Shown: one piece after another, positions 19,588 through 28,152 of the stretch | Numbering within the stretch: position 1 is the first letter of the stretch | Layout of the letters: each line of letters begins with the position of its first letter | Origin: Tenacibaculum sp. 190130A14a | GTDB taxonomy: Bacteria > Bacteroidota > Bacteroidia > Flavobacteriales > Flavobacteriaceae | Length of the DNA: 64,000 nucleotides | Assembly (NCBI RefSeq): GCF_964048965.1 | Contig: NZ_OZ040189.1 | Location: 2,728,001-2,792,000, forward strand | Direction of reading: 5' to 3' | Notes under the pieces: generated by a model | What the model saw: the letters and a program-made list of their open reading frames with translations, nothing else | What the model was told of the DNA's origin: nothing | The model's database searches: none | Program-made: the position numbers and the translations under genes

Positions 19588-20067
19588 ATGGATTTTAAAA
19601 ATTTTAAAATAGTATTGACTAGTATTGCAATTTTGTTCTTATTTTCTTGTAATACTCTCAATACAGAAAATCAAAAACCTCAAAATCTTAAGGAAGAACT
19701 ATTGGAAACAATCCAACAATTCAATACTGCTTTTCAAAAAGGTGATGTGGCTACCTTAAAAACAATGATTACTGATAATTATATACATACAAATGGGAGT
19801 TCTCAGCCTATAAAGAAAGAAGACTGGTTAGGCTACTTAAGCAAAAGGCAAAAACAAATAGCCTATGGAAACATTGAGGTGCTAGCATATAAAATGGATG
19901 AAGTACAAATAGAACTCTTCGGATCAACAGCTATTGTTTCTGCTAAAATAACAACCACCAACAAGGAAAATAATGAGGTAACAACAAAAGAATACAGAGT
20001 AACCAATGTTTGGGTAATCCAAAATGGAAACTGGAAAAGAGCCGGATTTCATGATGGAAAAATTTAG
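19588..20067 (+). CDS. DUF4440/SnoaL-like lipoprotein
   Basis: 159 residues. The signal sequence ends in a lipobox (LFLFSC), so the protein is likely lipid-anchored. The remainder matches the NTF2-like cone fold of the DUF4440/SnoaL group: IQQFNTAFQKGDVATLKTMITDNYIHTNG is the typical first part, and VTNVWVIQNGNWKRAGFH the typical last strand. Members are often annotated as ketosteroid-isomerase-like, but no catalytic residue can be assigned. It lies 37 nt before the permease gene. Confidence 0.78.
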   Translation: MDFKNFKIVLTSIAILFLFSCNTLNTENQKPQNLKEELLETIQQFNTAFQKGDVATLKTMITDNYIHTNGSSQPIKKEDWLGYLSKRQKQIAYGNIEVLAYKMDEVQIELFGSTAIVSAKITTTNKENNEVTTKEYRVTNVWVIQNGNWKRAGFHDGKI

Positions 20068-20104
20068 TACCTTTAAACATAAACTACCCTAAACTTCACT
20101 TATA

Positions 20105-21394
20105 ATGAATAAAAAAATTGGACTAAAGGAAGCCATCTCTATTGGAATTGGCGGAATGGTTGGTGGTGGTATCTTTGCGGTACTTGGACTAGCTGTAGCA
20201 CTAGCAAAAGGTGGTACACCTGTTTCTTTTTTAATTGCTGGTTTAATTGCATTAATTACCTCGTATAGTTATGTAAAACTATCACTTAAGTACCCAGATA
20301 GAGGTGGTACAGTGAAGTTTATCAATCAAGGTTTTGGTATTACTATTTTTAGTGGAGCTATTAATAATTTATTATGGATAAGTTATATCATCATGCTTGC
20401 CTTATACGCTTCTGCATTTGGTTCGTATGCTCCCAACCTATTTGAAATCACCAGCAATAAAGTTTTAGACACACATATTTATGCATCCGCAATTGTTGTT
20501 TTGGCTACAGTGATTAATTATTATAGCATTACAGTAGTAGGAAAAATAGAATCGTATGCGGTGGTTATTAAATTGGTAATTTTGTTAGCCTTTGTTGGTT
20601 TTGGTTTATATGGATTAGTTGGAAATCCACACTTAGAACAATTATCTCCACAACATTGGGAATCTTCGTTTAAGTTATTAACCGCTGGAATGGTCATTTT
20701 TGTTGCTTATGAAGGCTTTGAATTAATTGCCAATGCCGCTCCAGATATTGAAAATCCAACGAAAAATATTCCAAGAGCTTATTTTTGGTCAGTTATTTTT
20801 GTAATCTTTCTATATATCATTATTGCAGCGATTACAGTTGGTTCTTTAAATTTTACAGACATTGCTACCGCTCAGGATTATGTATTAGCCGAAGCTGCCA
20901 AACCTATGTTAGGTAAAATGGGCTTTACAATTATTACGATTGCTGCATTAATATCAACCTTCTCTGCTATCAATGCCTCTTTGTATGGAGGTAGTAGAGT
21001 GAACTATGAAATTGCAGAAGATGATGAACTTCCGAAGCAATTTACGTGTCAATTATGGAATCAACCTATTGGATTATTTATCACTGCTATTGTAACACTT
21101 GTTTTAGTGAATACTTTACAGTTAGAAAGCATTTCTACGGCAGGAAGTGTAGGCTTTTTATTGATTTTTTCTATTGTTAATTTTGTCGGATTCAAACTTG
21201 CCAAAGATACTGGAAGTAATAAACTCATTCCTTTAATTGGAGCCATACTATGCTTCTTTGCCATGTTAGCTTTATTAATACAACATTACTCAGTAAGTAA
21301 AACAGACGTTTTTATTGCTATTGGAATTATTGTATTTAGTTTTGTAATTGAATTCGTTTATAAAAAATTAGAAGACCGAAAAAAAACGTCCTAA
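20105..21394 (+). CDS. APC-family amino acid permease
   Basis: 429 residues with about twelve membrane segments. The first segment carries IGIGGMVGGGIFAVLG, the Gly-rich substrate-binding stretch of the amino acid-polyamine-organocation family. AYEGFELIANAAPDIENPTKNIPRA in the sixth region is equally typical. It imports or exchanges an amino acid or polyamine across the inner membrane; the substrate is not readable. The stop overlaps the start of the BrkB gene by one base (TAATG), so the two are coupled. Confidence 0.88.
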   Translation: MNKKIGLKEAISIGIGGMVGGGIFAVLGLAVALAKGGTPVSFLIAGLIALITSYSYVKLSLKYPDRGGTVKFINQGFGITIFSGAINNLLWISYIIMLALYASAFGSYAPNLFEITSNKVLDTHIYASAIVVLATVINYYSITVVGKIESYAVVIKLVILLAFVGFGLYGLVGNPHLEQLSPQHWESSFKLLTAGMVIFVAYEGFELIANAAPDIENPTKNIPRAYFWSVIFVIFLYIIIAAITVGSLNFTDIATAQDYVLAEAAKPMLGKMGFTIITIAALISTFSAINASLYGGSRVNYEIAEDDELPKQFTCQLWNQPIGLFITAIVTLVLVNTLQLESISTAGSVGFLLIFSIVNFVGFKLAKDTGSNKLIPLIGAILCFFAMLALLIQHYSVSKTDVFIAIGIIVFSFVIEFVYKKLEDRKKTS

Positions 21395-22257
21395 TGATTC
21401 AATTTATCAAAGAAGTATTTTCGCATTTCTTTAATAGTAATACTTTTCAAAAAGGAGCCTCTTTAGCATATTATGCAGTGTTTTCCTTATTGCCCATTAT
21501 CATTATCATCACCTCTCTTTTAGGGGTATTCTTTGGAGAGCAAGCCGTTTCAGGAGAAATATACCATCAACTTAAAGATACTTTAGGTAGTGACGCAGCC
21601 AACCAAATACAAAACATTATTAAAAATCAACACGCACATCATAATAATGTGCTAACTACGAGTATAGGATTTCTTACACTAGCACTTAGTGCTTCTGGAA
21701 TGTTTATTCAAATTCATAATGCTTTCAATAACATTTGGAATATAAAAGCCAAACCTAAAAGTAGTATTCTAAGTTATTTCACTAAACACCTTGCTTCATT
21801 TATCTTATTAATCGTTCTTTTCTTTATAATACTTATTAGTACTACAATTAACACTTTTTTAGTTGGTTTAACTCACAAAGGTCATTATCAATTAGAGTTT
21901 TCATATATCTATGAACATATCTTATCTTTTATAGTGTTTAGTCTAGTATTTGGAATGATGTTTAAATTTCTAGGAGATGCTAAGGTACATTGGAAAGCTT
22001 CCCTGTTTGGAGGTTTATTTACAGCATTTTTGTTTATGATTGGAAAAGTTGCTATTGGACTTTATATAGGAAAAAGTCATATTTCTTCTACCTTTGGCTC
22101 CGCAAGTGTATTAGCTCTTATAATGCTTTGGGTATACTATACATCTCAAATTATTTTTTTAGGAGCTTCCTTTGTTCAAACTTTAAGTACTAAACTCGGT
22201 TTTCAAATTTTACCAAATGACAACGCTGTGAAAATTGAAAATATTGAAATCCAATAA
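21394..22257 (+). CDS. YihY/BrkB family inner-membrane protein
   Basis: 287 residues with five or six membrane segments. GASLAYYAVFSLLPIIIIITSLLG near the start is the family signature, and SFGSASVLALIMLWVYYTSQIIFLGA-type sequence closes it. Older annotations call it ribonuclease BN, which is wrong for this family; it is a membrane protein of unclear transport function. It starts on the last base of the permease stop codon. It ends 4 nt before the stop of the convergent DUF3995 gene with no hairpin between. Confidence 0.88.
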   Translation: MIQFIKEVFSHFFNSNTFQKGASLAYYAVFSLLPIIIIITSLLGVFFGEQAVSGEIYHQLKDTLGSDAANQIQNIIKNQHAHHNNVLTTSIGFLTLALSASGMFIQIHNAFNNIWNIKAKPKSSILSYFTKHLASFILLIVLFFIILISTTINTFLVGLTHKGHYQLEFSYIYEHILSFIVFSLVFGMMFKFLGDAKVHWKASLFGGLFTAFLFMIGKVAIGLYIGKSHISSTFGSASVLALIMLWVYYTSQIIFLGASFVQTLSTKLGFQILPNDNAVKIENIEIQ

Positions 22258-22261
22258 ATTC

Positions 22262-22687
22262 CTAAAGTGTAGAAAGTAATAGTCCAATAATTCCTAAAAA
22301 CAAACACAACGGAGAAAAATATTGAGTATCGTTCTTAGCAAATCGGGTATCTCTAATTCTTTTAAAAAAACCGACGTACTTAAACTCACCGATTGCTCTT
22401 ATAATGAATATACTGGCTATGATATAAATTCCATAAATCTGTAACCAATTTGGAAAAACAGTTAGGCTAACCAATCCTACTTTTTCTGAGTATACAATTG
22501 CAAAAACCATCATTACCAGAGCAACTAATAAAGTAGCTATCATTGGCGGACTCAATACCTTTTGATCTTTGTTTTTTGTTGGTAAAACATCGGCTACTCC
22601 CCACTTTCCACCAAATGCCCAATAAAAATGAACCCCCGAAATAAAAAAGAGAATTAAAACACTAATCACACCTAAAAAATAAATCAT
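22262..22687 (-). CDS. DUF3995 membrane protein
   Basis: 141 residues with four membrane segments. FISGVHFYWAFGGKWGVADVLPT in the first third is the DUF3995 signature (HFYWA-GG-WG). The function is unknown. The gene has its own -7 box upstream, divergent from the hutI promoter, and runs convergently into the BrkB gene. Confidence 0.82.
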   Translation of the reverse strand: MIYFLGVISVLILFFISGVHFYWAFGGKWGVADVLPTKNKDQKVLSPPMIATLLVALVMMVFAIVYSEKVGLVSLTVFPNWLQIYGIYIIASIFIIRAIGEFKYVGFFKRIRDTRFAKNDTQYFSPLCLFLGIIGLLLSTL

Positions 22688-22704
22688 AATTGTAGTTTTT
22701 AATG

Positions 22705-22712
22705 TAAGTTTG
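22705..22712 (+). promoter_or_regulatory. -7 box TAAGTTTG, hutI promoter
   Basis: Exact TAnnTTTG match 23 nt before the hutI ATG. It sits in a small inverted repeat (GTAAG at 22704-22708 and CTTAC at 22714-22718) shared with the divergent promoter. Confidence 0.55.
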
Positions 22713-22717
22713 TCTTA

Positions 22718-22725
22718 CAAAACTA
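22718..22725 (-). promoter_or_regulatory. -7 box TAGTTTTG, DUF3995 gene promoter
   Basis: Complement of CAAAACTA, an exact consensus match 30 nt before the DUF3995 start. It lies almost back to back with the hutI box. Confidence 0.55.
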
Positions 22726-22735
22726 AGAACAACAC

Positions 22736-23968
22736 ATGACAACTTTATTGATAAATATCAAGGAATTAATACAAGTTAGAGAAAACAATATTAAAAAGGT
22801 ATCTGGAGCAGATATGAAAGTTTTACCAACAATCAAAAATGCTTTTTTACTTTTAGAAGATGATACAATTATTGATTATGGAAGTATGGAGAATGTGCCT
22901 TCTTCAGCAGATACAACGATTGATTGTACTGGCAAAATGATTTTACCAACTTGGTGTGACTCTCATACACATATTGTATATGCTGGAAACCGTGAACAAG
23001 AATTTGTTGATAGAATTAACGGGCTTACCTATGAAGAGATCGCTAATAAAGGAGGTGGAATTTTAAATTCCGCTAAAAAATTACAAGAAACTTCAGAAGA
23101 TGATTTGTACGAACAATCTTCTAAACGTTTAGAAGAAGTAATGCAATTAGGTACTGGAGCCGTTGAAATTAAATCAGGATACGGACTTACGGTAGAAGCT
23201 GAATTAAAAATGCTTCGTGTTATAAAGAAGTTAAGAGAAAACTATAAGCTACCTATTAAAGCTACCTTTTTAGGAGCCCATGCTTTTCCTACAGAATATA
23301 AAAACAATAAAGAAGGTTATATTGATTTAATCATTAACGCAATGCTACCTAAAATTGCTAAAGAAAATTTAGCCGAGTTTATCGATGCATTTTGTGAAAC
23401 AGGATATTTCTCTGTAGAAGATACGGATAAAATCTTAGAGGCTGGTAAAAAATATGGATTAACGCCAAAGGTACATGTGAATCAATTTACCACTATTGGA
23501 GGTGTACAAGTGAGTATAAAGCATGATGCATTATCTGTAGACCATTTAGAAGTAATGAACGCTGAAGATATTGAAGCTTTAAAAGGAACGAAAACCATGC
23601 CGGTAGCATTACCGTCTTGCTCATACTTTTTAAGTATTCCTTATACTCCTGCTAGAGAGATTATGAATGCTGGTTTACCTTTGGCATTAGCTACAGATTT
23701 TAACCCTGGTTCTACTCCATCTGGTAACATGAATTTTGTAGTTGCCACGGCTTGTATTAAAATGAAAATGACTCCTGAAGAAGCTATCAATGCTGCTACT
23801 ATTAACGGAGCTTATGCCATGAATCTTTCTGAAGAAGTTGGAAGTATAACTAAAGGAAAAAAAGCAAATTTTATTCTTACCAAAGAGATTTTAAGCTATG
23901 GAGCTATTCCGTATAACTTTGGTTCTGTATTGATTGATTCAGTTTTCATTAACGGAAAAGCGATTTAA
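22736..23968 (+). CDS. hutI: Imidazolonepropionase
   Basis: 410 residues of the amidohydrolase superfamily, normal for HutI. CDSHTHIVYAGNR carries the first two metal-ligand His residues, and FLGAHAFPTE, VHVNQFT and ATDFNPGSTP give the others. It hydrolyses 4-imidazolone-5-propionate to N-formimidoyl-glutamate in histidine breakdown. hutG starts 1 nt after its stop. The first two enzymes of the pathway (HutH, HutU) are not in this window. Confidence 0.95.
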   Translation: MTTLLINIKELIQVRENNIKKVSGADMKVLPTIKNAFLLLEDDTIIDYGSMENVPSSADTTIDCTGKMILPTWCDSHTHIVYAGNREQEFVDRINGLTYEEIANKGGGILNSAKKLQETSEDDLYEQSSKRLEEVMQLGTGAVEIKSGYGLTVEAELKMLRVIKKLRENYKLPIKATFLGAHAFPTEYKNNKEGYIDLIINAMLPKIAKENLAEFIDAFCETGYFSVEDTDKILEAGKKYGLTPKVHVNQFTTIGGVQVSIKHDALSVDHLEVMNAEDIEALKGTKTMPVALPSCSYFLSIPYTPAREIMNAGLPLALATDFNPGSTPSGNMNFVVATACIKMKMTPEEAINAATINGAYAMNLSEEVGSITKGKKANFILTKEILSYGAIPYNFGSVLIDSVFINGKAI

Positions 23969-23969
23969 T

Positions 23970-24965
23970 ATGTTACGTATTTTTTCTAAGACAGAAATTC
24001 AAGAGTTTGTAAGTCCAAGAGAAGGAGAAACAAAATTAGGTGAAATGGTACAAACCATTTCAAGTATTGATGACTTGAATAATACCTCAGCTAGCTATGT
24101 TATACTTGGTGTTCCTGAAGATATTGGTGTAAAAATGAATTATGGAAATAGAGGCGCACAAACAGCTTTTACGCCTACTTTAAAATCTTTTTTAAACACA
24201 CAACAAAATCAATTTATCGATGGAAAGGATATTCTGATACTTGGTTATTTAGATTATGCTGAAGAGGTTGCTAAATTTGATGGATCTGATCGTGAAAAAG
24301 GTGATTATTTAGTAAAAGCTATTGATAAAAAGCTATCTGAAGTTATCAAAATCATTGTAGCATCTGGTAAGACTCCAATAATTATAGGTGGAGGACACAA
24401 CAATGCTTATGGAAATTTAAAAGGACTTTCCGAAGGAAAAAATCAACCTATAAATGTGATTAATTTAGATGCTCATACGGATTTACGCCGTTTAGAAGAA
24501 CGTCATAGTGGTAATGGTTTTTCTTATGCTATTGAACATACATACGTTGATAAATACTTTATGTTTGGTTTGCATGAAAACTATACACCGCAATACATTT
24601 TTGATGAAATTCATAGCAATATAAATATCGATTATAATTTATATGAAGAATTGGAAGTTTACAAAACAGCTTCTTTTGAAAATGAACTACAACGTGCAGA
24701 AAACTTTATTCAAGAAAAACCTTTTGGAATAGAAGTAGATCTAGATTGTATTCAACATTTTCCAAGCAGTGCTATGACTCCAAGTGGTTTTCAACCTCAA
24801 CAAGCTCGTAGGTTTGTTTATTGTCTTGGAAAAAACAATAATGCTTCTTATTTACATATTTGTGAAGGTGCTCCAGCAGTAATGAAAGATGTAATTGCCA
24901 ATGGACAAGTAGGAAAGTTTATTTCTTATTTAATTTCTGATTTTATAAAAGCTAAAAACGCTTAG
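23970..24965 (+). CDS. hutG: Formimidoylglutamase, ureohydrolase family
   Basis: 331 residues. The Mn-binding ureohydrolase motifs are present: GGGHNNAYGN, NLDAHTDLR and EVDLDCIQHF. Its position directly after hutI points to formimidoylglutamate as the substrate, giving glutamate and formamide; arginase or agmatinase would be the alternatives without this context. The frame is open to 23934, but that would overlap hutI. The ATG at 23970 follows the hutI stop by one base and gives MLRIFSKTEIQEFV, the sensible start. Confidence 0.92.
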   Translation: MLRIFSKTEIQEFVSPREGETKLGEMVQTISSIDDLNNTSASYVILGVPEDIGVKMNYGNRGAQTAFTPTLKSFLNTQQNQFIDGKDILILGYLDYAEEVAKFDGSDREKGDYLVKAIDKKLSEVIKIIVASGKTPIIIGGGHNNAYGNLKGLSEGKNQPINVINLDAHTDLRRLEERHSGNGFSYAIEHTYVDKYFMFGLHENYTPQYIFDEIHSNINIDYNLYEELEVYKTASFENELQRAENFIQEKPFGIEVDLDCIQHFPSSAMTPSGFQPQQARRFVYCLGKNNNASYLHICEGAPAVMKDVIANGQVGKFISYLISDFIKAKNA

Positions 24966-25018
24966 ATAAACTAAAAGAGAATGTCGTTTTTTTACAATTA
25001 AAGGTTCTTTTATCAAAT

Positions 25019-25026
25019 TACTTTTG
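25019..25026 (+). promoter_or_regulatory. -7 box TACTTTTG before the small monooxygenase gene
   Basis: Exact TAnnTTTG match 21 nt before the ATG at 25048. Confidence 0.55.
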
Positions 25027-25047
25027 AGTCTATAAACATAAATCTGT

Positions 25048-25326
25048 ATGAAAAAAATAATTATAGCCCGATTAAGTATAAAAGAAGCGTATAAAACGCA
25101 ATTTTTAACTCTTTCTGAAAATATGGTAAAAACTAGTAATTCTGAAGAAGGGTGCATTACATATCAACTACATAACGATGTATTTGATTCTAATAGCTTT
25201 TTATTTTACGAAGAATATATAAATGAAGAAGCGGTTAATCATCATAATAACTCAACTCATTTCAGTAATTTTATTAATGCTATTACTCCCCTTTTAACCC
25301 AAGCTCCAATTATTAACATGTACTAA
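25048..25326 (+). CDS. ABM-domain (YgiN-like) putative quinol monooxygenase
   Basis: 92 residues forming a single dimeric alpha-beta barrel. EEGCITYQLHNDVFDSNSFLFYEEYINEEAVNHH is the typical core, with the paired E-x-W/Y-like strand and the His-rich helix. These small proteins include cofactor-free oxygenases and quinol monooxygenases, but many have no proven activity. The AraC-type regulator starts 3 nt after its stop, so the pair is probably one transcript. Confidence 0.8.
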   Translation: MKKIIIARLSIKEAYKTQFLTLSENMVKTSNSEEGCITYQLHNDVFDSNSFLFYEEYINEEAVNHHNNSTHFSNFINAITPLLTQAPIINMY

Positions 25327-25329
25327 TTA

Positions 25330-26121
25330 ATGAGTAGAATCCACTATAAACCATCAAAATATTTATCTAACTACATAGATAGATATTTTGTTTGTTCACA
25401 AAATAAAGGACTTCCTTTAATTTTACCTGGTACTGGGTTAGAGTTACTATTTCATTTAAAGGATTCATTATCAATAGCTAATGAAAAACTAAGTACAGCG
25501 CATACCATTTGTCCAAGAGAACGATTACTATTTGATACTACCAATAATGTAAACTATATTTCTGTGCGTTTTCATAGCGGTGCTTTTAGGCACTTTACCA
25601 ATATCCCTCATAAATATATTGTTAACCATTACTTAACCGTTGAAGACATTTGGGGTACTGAAGGTACGGAGTTTTTAAACAGATTAAATGATGTGAGTAC
25701 AGTTCATAAAAAAATACAACTAATAGATGTTTTTTTGTGCAAACAACTCACTAAAAATTTAAACTACGAATCTGTTAATTGGAATACAATTATAAAAACT
25801 TTATACAAAAACTACAATACGATTACCTTACCTGAGTTAGCCAATCATTGTAATTTAAGCTATCGACAGTTCGAAAGAAATTTTAAACAACACTTTGGAA
25901 TTACTCCTAAAAAATTTCAGCGTATTGCTCGATTACAAAAAACAGTTAAAAATGTGTTGCTTAGTAAAAACAAACACTATTTACATATCGCTTTAGATTC
26001 TGGTTTTTACGATCAAAGCCATTTTATAAAAGAGTTCAAACATTTTTCAGACTTAAAACCTTCTGAATATTTTGTTACAGAAAATTTTGAAAATCATTTT
26101 TATTACAAACCTTTGAATTAA
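25330..26121 (+). CDS. AraC-family regulator with DUF6597-like sensor domain
   Basis: 263 residues. The N-terminal half starts RIHYKPSKYLSNYIDRYFV and reads LILPGTGLELLFHL, which fits the DUF6597 domain common in such regulators. The C-terminal 100 residues are the AraC helix-turn-helix pair, with LPELANHCNLSYRQFERNFKQHFGITPKKF and the second FYDQSHFIKEFKHFSDLKPSEYF. It is soluble, unlike the regulator at 3024. Its target is likely its own operon with the small monooxygenase, by position only. Confidence 0.83.
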   Translation: MSRIHYKPSKYLSNYIDRYFVCSQNKGLPLILPGTGLELLFHLKDSLSIANEKLSTAHTICPRERLLFDTTNNVNYISVRFHSGAFRHFTNIPHKYIVNHYLTVEDIWGTEGTEFLNRLNDVSTVHKKIQLIDVFLCKQLTKNLNYESVNWNTIIKTLYKNYNTITLPELANHCNLSYRQFERNFKQHFGITPKKFQRIARLQKTVKNVLLSKNKHYLHIALDSGFYDQSHFIKEFKHFSDLKPSEYFVTENFENHFYYKPLN

Positions 26122-26160
26122 TTAATCTTATAAAACTCTAGGTTCTATTACGTTGATTAA

Positions 26161-26916
26161 TTATTGAATAAACTCTTTAAACTGTTTTACGCGCTCTCTA
26201 CTAACAATAATTTCCTGTTCTTTGAAGGAGTTTAGTTTTAACTGTAATCTTGAATTTGTATAAGAAACGATATCGTTAATCGAGTTGATATGTACTATAA
26301 AAGTTCTATTAACTCTAAAGAATTTTTCTGGATCTAACTCTTCATTCCAATGTTCTAAAGAATGATCTAATAAATAGTTTCTATTTCCTGAAGTATGAAT
26401 ATATGTTGATTTATTTTCGGAATAAAAACATTCTATCTCATCAACATTAATAATCTTTAAATGTTGACCAACTTTGATTGTAAAACGCTTTTTATATTTT
26501 CTATCAATCGGATTGATTAATAACTTTCGAATATCATCAATATTTACTTGAAGATTAGATTGTTTTGGTTGATTTGCTTTAAACTTATCTACCGCTACCT
26601 TTAATTCATCATCATCAATAGGTTTCAATAAATAATCTATAGAGTTCAATTTGAAAGCCTTTAAAGCATATTCATCATAGGCCGTAGTAAAAATTATTGC
26701 TGATTTAACGGTAACTTCTTCAAATATTTCAAATGACAAACCATCAGAAAGTTGAATGTCTAAAAAAATTAAATCAGGATGTGGGTTGTTTTGAAACCAG
26801 TTAATTGATTCTTCTACGGAATGTAGCATTTGTTGAACTTCAATATCTAGTTCTGCTAACATTCTTCCTAAGCGTCTAGCCGCTGGTTTTTCATCTTCAA
26901 TAATAATTACATTCAT
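26161..26916 (-). CDS. LytTR-family response regulator
   Basis: 251 residues. The receiver domain covers 1-120, with acidic pocket EDE at 7-9, phospho-acceptor Asp53 (LIFLDIQLSDG) and the conserved Lys in LLKPID. A LytTR DNA-binding domain follows (about 145-250, with FYSENKSTYIHTSGNRNYLLDHSLEHW and FFRVNRTFIVHI). It is the last gene of an operon whose LytS-type kinase lies upstream. Four small 2TM genes sit between kinase and regulator. Confidence 0.92.
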   Translation of the reverse strand: MNVIIIEDEKPAARRLGRMLAELDIEVQQMLHSVEESINWFQNNPHPDLIFLDIQLSDGLSFEIFEEVTVKSAIIFTTAYDEYALKAFKLNSIDYLLKPIDDDELKVAVDKFKANQPKQSNLQVNIDDIRKLLINPIDRKYKKRFTIKVGQHLKIINVDEIECFYSENKSTYIHTSGNRNYLLDHSLEHWNEELDPEKFFRVNRTFIVHINSINDIVSYTNSRLQLKLNSFKEQEIIVSRERVKQFKEFIQ

Positions 26917-26938
26917 AGTTTGGTTAACTTTTACACAG

Positions 26939-27250
26939 TTATTCGTTCATATACTCTTTAATCTTACGCTCCTCCCATTTTTTTGAAAATACCCTTTGTT
27001 TTCCAAAAACATTAATTCCGTGTAATACTACAATAATTCCCCACCAAAAGAAAATATTATAATTACTAATATCTAGAAAAGCATCAGAAACCGACACATC
27101 ATAATGTACAATGTCTTTATAAATTCTTCTTCCAATAACTAAAAGATTAATTCCAACATACACTAGCAAATGTTTATAAAATTGCTTTATCTCTTCTACC
27201 CTTCTTTGAGCTCTCACATATCTTTGATCTAAATTCTCTGTTGATTTCAT
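26939..27250 (-). CDS. 2TM-domain protein, paralogue 4
   Basis: 103 residues. It has the 2TM plan: an N-terminal basic helix (YVRAQRRVEEIKQFYKHL), two membrane segments, a central FFWWG motif and the C-terminal KKWEERKIKEYMNE. It differs most from its neighbours in the loop. The gene lies 22 nt before the response regulator. 2TM proteins have no known biochemical role; the location implies a link to the two-component system. Confidence 0.85.
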   Translation of the reverse strand: MKSTENLDQRYVRAQRRVEEIKQFYKHLLVYVGINLLVIGRRIYKDIVHYDVSVSDAFLDISNYNIFFWWGIIVVLHGINVFGKQRVFSKKWEERKIKEYMNE

Positions 27251-27254
27251 TTTT

Positions 27255-27575
27255 TTATTTTTTCATTTCGTCTAAATACTCTTTAATTTTCTTTTGTTCC
27301 CAATCTTTACTGAAAAAGATATTAGTTCCAAATGTTCCTAACCAATGAAAGAAAACACCAATTCCCCAAAAAATCCAAGTTGCATACACTCCAAAGTTCG
27401 AAATTGCATCTGTAAAAGTGTCTCCTTCATCATGCATTAATCCAAATACAATTACTCCCGATATAAAAAAGTTCACACCAACATAAGCTACTAAATGCCA
27501 GTAAAACCCTTTTATTTTCTCAACTCTTTTCTTTGCAAGTAAATATTTGTGTTCTTCTGTATAATTTCTCTCCAT
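27255..27575 (-). CDS. 2TM-domain protein, paralogue 3
   Basis: 106 residues. The opening YLLAKKRVEKIKGFYWHLVAY, two membrane segments, a WIFWGIGVFFHWLG second segment and the ending KDWEQKKIKEYLDEMKK match the other copies in this operon. The gaps on either side are 1 and 4 nt, so it is translated as part of the same unit. Confidence 0.87.
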   Translation of the reverse strand: MERNYTEEHKYLLAKKRVEKIKGFYWHLVAYVGVNFFISGVIVFGLMHDEGDTFTDAISNFGVYATWIFWGIGVFFHWLGTFGTNIFFSKDWEQKKIKEYLDEMKK

Positions 27576-27576
27576 C

Positions 27577-27864
27577 TTACTCCTTTTTATTTAAATACTC
27601 TTTAATTTTTTTCTCTTCCCAATCTTCTCCAAAACCAAACACATTCTGACCAAACACTAACATCCAATGAATAAAAGTTACTATTACAATTCCTGCTACT
27701 GCAAACCAAAACCAATGGAACCATGGTGAGAATACTAGGTTTACCGTTACGATAATAATTATTGAAATTACATTAACGAAAGCGTGTGCATAAAAGCCTT
27801 TTATCTGCTTGATTCTCTTCTTTGCTGCTAAGTATTTTTTTTCTTCTATAAATTTGTTTTCCAT
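27577..27864 (-). CDS. 2TM-domain protein, paralogue 2
   Basis: 95 residues. It starts MENKFIEEKKYLAAKKRIKQIKGFY, has two membrane segments around a WFHWFWF loop, and ends GEDWEEKKIKEYLNKKE. It is nearest in sequence to paralogue 1. The flanking gaps are 1 and 2 nt. Confidence 0.88.
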   Translation of the reverse strand: MENKFIEEKKYLAAKKRIKQIKGFYAHAFVNVISIIIIVTVNLVFSPWFHWFWFAVAGIVIVTFIHWMLVFGQNVFGFGEDWEEKKIKEYLNKKE

Positions 27865-27866
27865 TG

Positions 27867-28151
27867 TTACTCTCTTTCTTTTAAGTATTCATTAATCTTT
27901 TTTTGTTCCCAATCTTTTCCTAAACCCATTCTTTCCAATCCATAAATACCGAACCAATGAAAAAACAGACCTATCAACATTCCTCCTCCAGCATAATAAA
28001 ACCAATGAAAATGAGGAACAAATTTTAAATTGATAAAAATTAGAAATGGTATTACAAGTATGGTTACAATAAGATGAATGTATAATCCCTTTATTTTTTC
28101 AACCCTTTTTTTAGCTCTTGCGTATCTATATTCTTCCGACAGATTTTCCAT
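27867..28151 (-). CDS. 2TM-domain protein, paralogue 1
   Basis: 94 residues from the chosen start. Two Met codons are available: 28169, which overlaps the kinase gene, and 28151, one base beyond the kinase stop. The second gives MENLSEEYRYARAKKRVEKIKG, which lines up with the starts of its paralogues, so it is preferred. Two membrane segments surround FVPHFHWFYY, and the tail GKDWEQKKINEYLKERE is the family's conserved end. Confidence 0.86.
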   Translation of the reverse strand: MENLSEEYRYARAKKRVEKIKGLYIHLIVTILVIPFLIFINLKFVPHFHWFYYAGGGMLIGLFFHWFGIYGLERMGLGKDWEQKKINEYLKERE

Positions 28152-28152
28152 G

